The position numbers and the translations under genes are program-made. Shown piece after piece: positions 23,584-29,898 of a stretch of DNA of 29,898 nt. Each line of letters starts with the position of its first letter. Within the stretch, counting starts at the first letter, position 1. The DNA is from Bacteroidales bacterium (GTDB taxonomy: Bacteria > Bacteroidota > Bacteroidia > Bacteroidales > Bacteroidaceae): positions 1 to 29,898 of the forward strand of contig SFKY01000029.1 of assembly GCA_004554665.1 (NCBI GenBank), given 5' to 3'. The notes below the pieces were generated by a model, which worked only from the letters and a program-made list of their open reading frames with translations, searched no databases and was not told the origin of the DNA.

Positions 23584-25968
23584 TCACTCTACTGTGACGG
23601 TGGCTCGCTGGTGTACATCTTTTTGCGGCAGCGTGACACGCAGGATGCCGTCTTGTCCAAAGGCGAAAGCGGTGGTGGGCTTGCCGTTTACCGTTACACG
23701 GCGAGGCTTCTGTGAGGCATAGAACTCTATGTTATACGTACGCGACTGGTACATACCCCTGTAGCTCCCCTTGACGGGCTGCACGGTAAACTGCAGGCGA
23801 TTGGCCGTCTGGTCGCAGGTGAAGGTGGTGGCAGCCACGGCTCCCTTTTCGTAGTCGTATGACTCGCCATCGTCCTCGAGCATGGTGTAGGTAGACTTGC
23901 CCTTGGGGAAGACCTTGACGGTGAGGGTGTCGATAGCATGCTCGCCGATGAAACTCATGTCGCGCTGCATGGGGATGATGGCACCTTGGCGGGCGAAGAG
24001 CAGTCCGGCGCGGTTTTCAGGAATCTTGTGCTTAATCTTGCGTCCTCCGGTGAGTTTCTCGCCGGTCCAGAAATCGGTCCACTCTCCCTTGGGCAGATAG
24101 ATCTGGTCGCTGAAGATGCCGAGGAGCAGGTTGGGGCCAAACATATACTGGTAGCAGGCATCGTCCACGTTTCTGTCGTCGGGGAAGACGAGCGGCATGG
24201 CGCGCACGATTGGCATACCGGTCTGTGCACCCTCGATGGCGGCGGTGTAGATATAGGGCATGAGCGAGTAGCGCAGCTTGACGTAGAACTTGTAGAGCTG
24301 CTGGTCGCGGGCGGAGAAGTAGAAAGGCTGGCGCAGCGAGTACCAGCTGTTGATCTGCACCCACGGCAGGAAGAGGCCGAAGTGCAGGCTGGGCATCTCC
24401 AACTCTACGGAGTCTACAGACATGACATCGCACGAGGTGTTGAGGAATCCGCTCATGCCGAGATTGAGCTGGTCGAGCAGAGCCGTACGGCCTCCACCAT
24501 TGTCGCCGCTGGTGGATGCGCCCCAATGCTGGGTGCCGGCATATCCGGCGGTGTAGTGGTGCCAGTTGCGCTTGCCCGTGTGCTGGCGCATCATCACCTC
24601 CATCTGCTTGGGCAGCAGTATCTGGTTGAGGTTGTGCATGTACTTGTCGGTATAACCGTTGTAGTAGTCGCGGTCGGGATGCTCATCGATGGTGCGTGCA
24701 GGGTCCATCTTGAATCCGCGTATACCATTGTCTATGAAGGGCTTGAGGTGGTCCATCCAGTGCTCCTGACCGCTCTCGGGCTTGCCGGCGGCGCGTGCGA
24801 GCAGATCTTCTTCGGGCAGACTGAGGTCATAGTTCTCGCAGAGCCAGAGGCCGAGCTTGAAGCCCATGGCCTTGAGTCGTCCGGCGAAGAGTTGGAAGTG
24901 CTCGCGCTTCTGCTTCTCATTGGCCACCCAGTAGGGCTCGACGGTGAAGAGCTTGTAGTTCCACTTCTTCTCGGTGGAGAAGTCGTAGCGCTTTTCCATC
25001 CACTGGGGCTCCAGCCAGATGAGGTCGCAGGGCACGTCCATCTGGCGGAAGCGTACGGCATCGTCGAGTATCTCGAACATGTTTTCGAGCATGTTGGGGC
25101 CGAAGCACATGCCGTAGGCCCACTTGGGCTGCAGATAGGGTCGGCCGGTGATGAGGGTGTAGGCATTGATGAGGGCAGGCATGTCGCTGCCAGTCATGAG
25201 GTAGAAGTCGGCCTCGTCTGAGGTGTTGTAGATAGAGAAGACATCCTTCTGGAAGCGCCCTATGTCGAAGAAGTTTTTGAGCGTGGTGTTGTTGAACACG
25301 CCCCATCCCTCACTGCTGAGCACAAAGGGCTGAGGTATCTCTGTGTGCTGGTAGGTGGTCCACATGCGCAGGATCTCGCCGCGGTGCTGTATGTGGTCGC
25401 GGCTGGTGCTGCCACCGCCGTAGAACCGCTCGCCGGGGCGCAGGGCAAAGTTGATGATGCTGCACTTGTGGTAGTCGCCGGTCTCTACGGTGTCCTTGGC
25501 GGTCTTGGGGTTGCTGTTGTCGCCGATGATACCGTCGTTCTTGGCCACCTTGAGGTCGGCATACTTCTCGTTGATGCTCTTGCCGAGCTGGGTGGTGAGC
25601 GGCTGCTTGCCGTCTACGAAGCTGACGCGGTCTATGATGGCGCGTCCCTGCTTGTCGGCGATACGCAGGGTACCGTCTTTCTTGTCTACGGCCAACACAT
25701 GGTTCGGGGTGGCGATGGTATAGATGCCTCCCTTGTCTTGTGTCTGGCAACTCACGGGAGTCCAGTCGGCTTTCTGCACGCCGTAGCGCAGCATCAGGTT
25801 TTCGGCAAACTGGCTACGGGGAGCTACCTGCACGCGGAAGATGCCGTCGGTGCATACGGTGACACGCATGTGGAGCTTGTTTTTCAGCTTCACATCATAC
25901 GCTGTGGGCTGCTGGGCCATGCTGGGCAGCGTGCACAGCGCAAAGAGCAATAAGAATAGTTTTTTCAT
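23584..25968 (-). CDS. GH31 family alpha-glycosidase, secreted
   Basis: A 794-residue exported enzyme with signal peptide MKKLFLLLFALCTLPSMAQQ. The N-terminal beta-sandwich spans about 22-270 and contains RPGERFYGGG. The TIM barrel covers about 270-600 (PYLQPKWAYGMCFGPNMLEN). Candidate nucleophile is Asp422 in GIRGFKMDPART; candidate acid/base is Asp489 in WGASTSGDNGG, like the WSGDN motif of GH31. A C-terminal beta domain of DUF5110 type follows (YTMLEDDGESYDYEKG). The nucleophile motif KMDPART differs from the common D(G/F)xE forms, so specificity cannot be inferred. It is 47 bp after the NPCBM glycosidase-like gene and probably shares its promoter; they may act on the same alpha-linked glycan. 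Confidence 0.85.
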   Translation of the reverse strand: MKKLFLLLFALCTLPSMAQQPTAYDVKLKNKLHMRVTVCTDGIFRVQVAPRSQFAENLMLRYGVQKADWTPVSCQTQDKGGIYTIATPNHVLAVDKKDGTLRIADKQGRAIIDRVSFVDGKQPLTTQLGKSINEKYADLKVAKNDGIIGDNSNPKTAKDTVETGDYHKCSIINFALRPGERFYGGGSTSRDHIQHRGEILRMWTTYQHTEIPQPFVLSSEGWGVFNNTTLKNFFDIGRFQKDVFSIYNTSDEADFYLMTGSDMPALINAYTLITGRPYLQPKWAYGMCFGPNMLENMFEILDDAVRFRQMDVPCDLIWLEPQWMEKRYDFSTEKKWNYKLFTVEPYWVANEKQKREHFQLFAGRLKAMGFKLGLWLCENYDLSLPEEDLLARAAGKPESGQEHWMDHLKPFIDNGIRGFKMDPARTIDEHPDRDYYNGYTDKYMHNLNQILLPKQMEVMMRQHTGKRNWHHYTAGYAGTQHWGASTSGDNGGGRTALLDQLNLGMSGFLNTSCDVMSVDSVELEMPSLHFGLFLPWVQINSWYSLRQPFYFSARDQQLYKFYVKLRYSLMPYIYTAAIEGAQTGMPIVRAMPLVFPDDRNVDDACYQYMFGPNLLLGIFSDQIYLPKGEWTDFWTGEKLTGGRKIKHKIPENRAGLLFARQGAIIPMQRDMSFIGEHAIDTLTVKVFPKGKSTYTMLEDDGESYDYEKGAVAATTFTCDQTANRLQFTVQPVKGSYRGMYQSRTYNIEFYASQKPRRVTVNGKPTTAFAFGQDGILRVTLPQKDVHQRATVTVE

Positions 25969-26015
25969 GATGTTGTGTATCTGTTATTGGATTATTACAT
26001 TGAGGTGTCCGGGGC

Positions 26016-28844
26016 TCACTGCACGACGTACCACACATAGCCGCGGGCAGGGATGTCGACCCGAAGCGACACGCAGTAGTCGCGGTCGAGCTTGTAGCGG
26101 CGGGGCGCTTCGCCCTCACGGCTGATGGTAGCCCGGTCTGTGAGTCCGGTATAGTAGAGGGGCAGCTTGACGGTGCGTGTCATAGCCCTGTCTGTGGGAT
26201 TGAAGAAGAGGGCGAGGCCGCGCTCCCGGCCATCGGGATTGACGTGGAGGAATCCGTCCCAGTCGCGTCCATCGGCCTTGCGCAGGTGTATGATGTCACT
26301 GTTGAGAATGACACGGTATCGCTTGTACCAGTCTATCACCTCTTTCACCATCTGCCTGGTCTCCTCGGTGTCGTAAAGCCTCGGGCCACGGTAACAGGCC
26401 TGTATGCCGGCACCATAGTTTTGCACCATGTGTTGCCGGTACTCGGCGAGATGCTCCGAGAGGGGTTCGAGAGTGGCCGCCGCACCTCCGCCATGATACT
26501 GTGTGAGCGGCACAAAGGTCCAGCACGACGAGGCCAGACGGTCATAAGTGCCGGCATAGTTGATCTGTCGGCCGAGTATGAGCTGCCGGTCACGCGGCAG
26601 ACTCCAGTTGGTCTCGCGGTAGCCGATGCTGATCTTGGACGATCCGTTGAGGAAGTAGTAGTCGGGCACATTGGTATAGATACCCTTGCCGCACATCCAT
26701 TTGTAGAGATCGGTGATCTGGAGCCACTGCCGCCACTGCGAGTCGTTGAGTCCCTGATGATACTTGTGCCGGGTGGAGGCACACACGTTGCCGGCATAAG
26801 AACCGTCGTGCTCGAACACGTCGAAGCCTGTCTGCTCATAAAACCGCCGTATCTTGTCGAAATAGTCATAGCCCCACTCGCTGCAGAGGCAGGGAGAGGA
26901 GCCGAAGATCATGCCACCGCGCTTGCCGGTCTTGGGATTGATGACATCGACCTCGTCGCTGATCCAGCGGCTCGAAAGCAGGCTGTAGCCGCCTATCTCT
27001 ATGCCCTTGCTGTGGGCGTAGTCGGCAAAACTCTTGGCCAAGGCCACCTGCTGCGGGTCATCGCTCTCCATGTCGAGTCCACAGCCGAAACTGAGTATGA
27101 CCATCTCGTAGCCACATTCGGCACACTGGTCTATGGCACGCCGCACCACCTCGGGATCCATGCTGATGAGGTGCAGGAAAATGGGATTCTCCGTGAGCCA
27201 CGGTGCCACGGTGCGGTAAAACCGGCGCTTGAAGAGTCCCTTGCGCTCCTTGTCGTAGCTGTCGTAAGGTATCTCGTACACATCCATTGCAGTATAGGTG
27301 TCGCCGGGGGCAATAGGCATGTCGGGACCCACGGGCAGCGCCACCTCCATGATGCAGGGAGTCTTGAGCATGAAGTTGCACTGCGAGGTATAGGCAGCAT
27401 CGCGCACCCACTTGACAGTTTGGTTAGACTCTTTCTGGAACATGGTACCTGCACCAAACTGATAATTGCTCTCGATGCAGATGTTGGGCAACTCGAAGCG
27501 CGAGGGGGCTCCGCCTACGGGACTCTCGGGCTCGGCAAAACAGAGTTGCTCCAGCTTGAAGCTGTTGAGCCTAATGGTATGGTTGCCCTCATTGACGACC
27601 TCCATGCCCTTGCGGATGGTGGGGATGCCGTCGTACAGGTCGTAGCGCAACCTTACCACCACATCGCGCAGCGCTCCCCGCCCCCGCAGGGTGAAGACGA
27701 CCGACTGGCCGGTAGGACTCTCCTTGCGCAGCGCCCACCGCTTGCGTGCCCAGGGCAGCGTCTCCCCCACGGTATCGAGGGTCATGTCTTCCACCATAAA
27801 GGCATTGGCGATGGGTGTCATGCCGTCTATCCAGTCGTACATCAGATATCCCCTCTCCTCTTGGCCCTCCAGTCCGCCCAGCGTATAGGTCTGGCCGTCG
27901 ATGGTGATGGTGCCCTCATTGCTCACAGCGCGCAGCATGTTGGTGTTGGTCATCTGGTTCACCAAGTCTATAGTGGCCAGATTGGGCACCACCCTGAAGA
28001 TGCGCGCCACCAGTCCGTTGGTCATCACCACACCCTTGCCGTCGGGGGTTGCCAGCACCTCGGCCTTGGCCTTGCGGGTGTGTATGAGCCAGTCGTATCC
28101 TGGCTGGGGCAGCGGCAGCGACGCTTTCTTCATCTGCCCTATCTTCGCCCGCAGACGCTGCTCGGTGGCCACTGCCATCGTGGCAGCCTCTACAGTCTCG
28201 TCGTTGCCCAGCGTACGGGGAGCCTTGTCGCCATAGGCGATGGCAGCCTCGGACCAGTAGGCGAAATCGCCGCTGGGACCATCGCCGCCCTCATCGACCA
28301 CCAGTTCGAGCACCGATACCCCATCGAGCGCCACACGCACCTGCTGCAGGGCATCGCCCTGACGCATGCGTCGGCTGTAGAGTGTCTTGCCGTCGCCGAT
28401 GATACAGAATGTCACCTGTCCCCGATCCACACGCCCGTCCTTACCCTCGATTCCCACAAAGGTCCTATGCTCACCTTTCTTGCAGTAAAACAGGCGCTTG
28501 CCGTCGGCCAGAGGCGTGGATGTAATGGCGTCGAGGGTATAGTCGATGGCATTGTCGGCTACCCCTATGTAGCCCACGAAGGTCTTGGCAGCCCGCCCCA
28601 GAGCTATCCTGATACGACTGGGAGCATGTACACACACCACATCCTTACAGGCCGCCTGGGCCACGGTGGGAGCCTGCCCGTCAAACCCTTTTCCGGCAAT
28701 CACCATGCCGTATGGCTGTTGGGCCTTGGCCAGGTCGAGCGTAGCCAAACGCGCCACCTTGTCATTGTCTGCGTAGCTGGCAGCCCATGCAGCCCCCATC
28801 ATCATTACCGTAAGTAAGAGTCTTTTCATGTTATTGGTTTTCAT
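26016..28844 (-). CDS. NPCBM/NEW2 domain glycosidase-like protein (alpha-galactosidase-type TIM barrel)
   Basis: A 942-residue exported protein. The signal peptide MKRLLLTVMMMGAAWAASYA starts at residue 6; either ATG (28844 or 28829) may be used. Residues about 45-215 are an NPCBM-type carbohydrate-binding domain (RIRIALGRAAKTFVGYIGV, VTFCIIGDGKTLYS, DGVSVLELVVDEGGDGPSGD). A beta-sandwich follows (about 260-520). A TIM barrel covers about 540-830 with EMVILSFGCGLDMES, GIEIGGYSLLSSR and FDVFEHDGSY. The Asp of HDGSY (residue 680) is a candidate nucleophile. A C-terminal beta domain closes it. The layout resembles GH36/GH27/GH31-clan alpha-galactosidases, but I cannot assign a CAZy family. It heads an operon with the GH31 gene. 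Confidence 0.75.
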   Translation of the reverse strand: MKTNNMKRLLLTVMMMGAAWAASYADNDKVARLATLDLAKAQQPYGMVIAGKGFDGQAPTVAQAACKDVVCVHAPSRIRIALGRAAKTFVGYIGVADNAIDYTLDAITSTPLADGKRLFYCKKGEHRTFVGIEGKDGRVDRGQVTFCIIGDGKTLYSRRMRQGDALQQVRVALDGVSVLELVVDEGGDGPSGDFAYWSEAAIAYGDKAPRTLGNDETVEAATMAVATEQRLRAKIGQMKKASLPLPQPGYDWLIHTRKAKAEVLATPDGKGVVMTNGLVARIFRVVPNLATIDLVNQMTNTNMLRAVSNEGTITIDGQTYTLGGLEGQEERGYLMYDWIDGMTPIANAFMVEDMTLDTVGETLPWARKRWALRKESPTGQSVVFTLRGRGALRDVVVRLRYDLYDGIPTIRKGMEVVNEGNHTIRLNSFKLEQLCFAEPESPVGGAPSRFELPNICIESNYQFGAGTMFQKESNQTVKWVRDAAYTSQCNFMLKTPCIMEVALPVGPDMPIAPGDTYTAMDVYEIPYDSYDKERKGLFKRRFYRTVAPWLTENPIFLHLISMDPEVVRRAIDQCAECGYEMVILSFGCGLDMESDDPQQVALAKSFADYAHSKGIEIGGYSLLSSRWISDEVDVINPKTGKRGGMIFGSSPCLCSEWGYDYFDKIRRFYEQTGFDVFEHDGSYAGNVCASTRHKYHQGLNDSQWRQWLQITDLYKWMCGKGIYTNVPDYYFLNGSSKISIGYRETNWSLPRDRQLILGRQINYAGTYDRLASSCWTFVPLTQYHGGGAAATLEPLSEHLAEYRQHMVQNYGAGIQACYRGPRLYDTEETRQMVKEVIDWYKRYRVILNSDIIHLRKADGRDWDGFLHVNPDGRERGLALFFNPTDRAMTRTVKLPLYYTGLTDRATISREGEAPRRYKLDRDYCVSLRVDIPARGYVWYVVQ

Positions 28845-28884
28845 GTTTTCACAAGCCAGGCATCATCAAGCCGCCTCTCTTCTG

Positions 28885-28892
28885 CAAAGATA
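28885..28892 (-). promoter_or_regulatory. -7 box for the NPCBM glycosidase/GH31 operon
   Basis: Minus-strand TATCTTTG (plus strand caaagata) matches TAnnTTTG, 40 bp upstream of ATG 28844. No convincing -33 TTG at 19-21 bp. The rest of 28845-28996 shows nothing else I can support. Confidence 0.6.
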
Positions 28893-28996
28893 AGGTATTT
28901 TTCTGATTTTCCCCTGATTTCCGGAAAAAATATGGCTGCAAGCCTAAAATAATGCACAACAGCCGCCACGGGAGGGCATAAAGGGATTGATCATCA

Positions 28997-29389
28997 CTAT
29001 AACGAGATGCTCCAATCGTAAACGGGCCTGATGGTGATACGATGACCGTCTTTCACCATGTCGCCATATTCATGGTCTGTCAGCAGGAGCAGATCCTCAC
29101 ACTGGGTCTGTCTGTTGGCCAACAACAAGCCATTTATCTCACGCTTGCGTGTCTTCTCGGCAGCAGTGTCGTACGAGACCTGAATGGCCTGCATTACTGT
29201 CTTTCCGCTGCACACGATAAAGTCGCACTCTCCCGAACGTTCTTTGAGATAATACAAGTCCCAACCATTCTGTTTGCATCTTTTCATCAGATGCAGCAGG
29301 ACCACGGTTTCAAGCCTCCAACCGAGGTTATCACCGGCAAAGGCATCCGCCCGCTGGTTCATGAGGGCAACATCCACAGCATATACTTT
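28997..29389 (-). pseudogene. C-terminal fragment of a DUF4143-type ATPase (AAA family, ATP-binding protein)
   Basis: About 130 residues match the end of the Bacteroidales AAA ATPases with a C-terminal DUF4143 domain (MNQRADAFAGDNLGWRLE, then WDLYYLKERSGECDFIVCSG and MQAIQVSYD). The ExDF followed by QxxY pattern is the PD-(D/E)xK-like core of that domain. The N-terminal AAA part with Walker motifs is missing. Instead the reading frame continues in phase into a tlyA-like sequence at 29369-29389. It fits an assembly join at a short shared sequence better than a natural truncation. On its own the fragment would be inactive. Confidence 0.7.
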
Positions 29390-29704
29390 GCTGGCTCCAT
29401 TTTGCAGCATACAGTCGGTAAAGCCGCCGGTAGAGGCTCCAATGTCGGCACAGATGGTGCCCTCCAGCGAGATGGGCCAACAAGCCATGGCCTTTTCCAG
29501 CTTCAGTCCGCCCCGGCTGACATAGCGCAGAGTTTTGCCCCGCACCTGAATCACCTGCTCTTCTTTCACAGGAGCTCCGGCCTTATCTACCTTCTGATCG
29601 TCCACATAGACTTGTCCGGCCATAATGATGGCCTGGGCCTTCTGGCGGCTCTCAGCCAGCCCCCGTTCTACCATCGCTACATCCAGCCGCTTTTTATTGG
29701 TCAC
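29369..29704 (-). CDS. tlyA: TlyA-type rRNA methyltransferase, N-terminal part only
   Basis: About 112 residues from a GTG start at 29704: an S4 RNA-binding domain (RLDVAMVERGLAESRQKAQA, then GQVYVDDQKVDKAG) and the start of an FtsJ-type Rossmann fold with SAM motif I (ADIGASTGGFTDCML). TlyA enzymes 2'-O-methylate rRNA. After KVYAVDV the family normally continues with GYGQL; here it changes to ALMNQRADAF of an ATPase, so the catalytic remainder is lost. The start overlaps the dxs stop by 11 bp, the arrangement usual in Clostridia. Sequence character differs from the Bacteroidales DNA before it. Confidence 0.8.
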
Positions 29705-29898
29705 GGCCCAGCACCTCCATTGCCTTTCGGGCGATCCCCTCGCCGTCCAGACTCAATTCCCGTTTCAGGCAGCTCAGCGCTCCGTGGGTCACAAAGCGCT
29801 GGCCGCAGTTGATCAGACAGATCTTTCCCGCCACGCCGGCCTGCTCCAGGGCGGCGGCCAGCCGCTGTCCCACGCAGCCCTCGGCGGCGCAGTCCTCG
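29694..29898 (-). CDS. dxs: 1-deoxy-D-xylulose-5-phosphate synthase, C-terminal end (partial)
   Basis: The last ~67 codons of a gene that runs off the window edge. The translated end (EDCAAEGCVGQRLAAALEQA, GKICLINCGQRFVTHGALSC, then ARKAMEVLGRDQ and stop) resembles the C-terminal transketolase-like domain of Dxs, which makes DXP for isoprenoid and thiamine synthesis. Its stop overlaps the GTG of tlyA, and dxs-tlyA order is typical of Firmicutes. Base composition here is more G+C-rich than the glycosidase region. The call rests on the fragment and the neighbour. Confidence 0.7.
   Translation of the reverse strand, partial: EDCAAEGCVGQRLAAALEQAGVAGKICLINCGQRFVTHGALSCLKRELSLDGEGIARKAMEVLGRDQ

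Noticed and set aside
26244..28817. An 857-codon open frame on the plus strand opposite the NPCBM glycosidase-like gene
   Set aside because: It is a shadow of G+C-rich codon usage. It has no recognisable domain, signal or promoter, while the minus-strand frame has clear domains.
28997..29704. A natural TlyA-ATPase fusion as a new enzyme
   Set aside because: Both halves are incomplete (no TlyA catalytic end, no ATPase Walker motifs) and the join lies at a short shared motif, which fits misassembly better.

Overview
The window looks like a Bacteroidales genome fragment, most likely Prevotella-like. Evidence: proteins typical of that order (DUF4252, DUF3108, GLUG lipoproteins, GH3-family acyl-adenylate enzyme, GH31/GH78 enzymes), gene starts without strong Shine-Dalgarno sequences, and repeated TAnnTTTG -7 promoter boxes. 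The last ~0.5 kb does not fit: it carries the end of dxs and the first part of tlyA in the order usual for Clostridia/Firmicutes. It is joined in frame to a Bacteroidales-type ATPase tail at a ~21-nt sequence, which looks like an assembly chimera.

Layout. (1) 1-1028: an IS982-like insertion sequence with 22-bp terminal inverted repeats; its left end is base 1 of the window. (2) 1039-6225: a secreted glutaminase-family (DUF4965) protein and a GH78 alpha-L-rhamnosidase, 3 bp apart, followed by a hairpin terminator and a 4 x 22 bp tandem repeat. (3) 6576-11150, + strand: a GH3-family adenylating enzyme, an Ig-like lipoprotein and a DUF3108 protein; the gap before the last is full of small repeats. 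(4) 13158-11156, - strand: a compact operon of DUF4252 protein, ECF sigma factor, single-pass putative anti-sigma factor and second DUF4252 protein. (5) 13371-14498: a seven-helix membrane protein with a C-terminal AraC DNA-binding domain. (6) 14690-21885: a promoter followed by three lipoprotein genes: a choloylglycine hydrolase/C45-like Ntn hydrolase and two ~990-residue GLUG-repeat proteins. All three have Asp-rich residues directly after the lipid-bearing Cys, as in surface-exposed Bacteroidetes lipoproteins. (7) 22009-22079, - strand: tRNA-Gln(TTG) with promoter and terminator. (8) 22210-23424: a radical SAM/SPASM sulfatase-maturase-like enzyme. (9) 28844-23584, - strand: an operon of an NPCBM-containing TIM-barrel glycosidase-like protein and a GH31 enzyme. 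(10) 28997-29898: the chimeric end.

Taken together, the metabolic genes suggest a gut or oral glycan degrader: rhamnose removal (GH78), alpha-glycoside hydrolysis (GH31 and the NPCBM protein) and sulfatase activation. No susC/susD pair is present, so no complete polysaccharide utilisation locus is seen. The most unusual gene content is the GLUG lipoprotein operon. Its first GLUG protein has a ~230-residue helical, partly very hydrophobic block inserted into the beta-repeat array, which I cannot assign to a known family.
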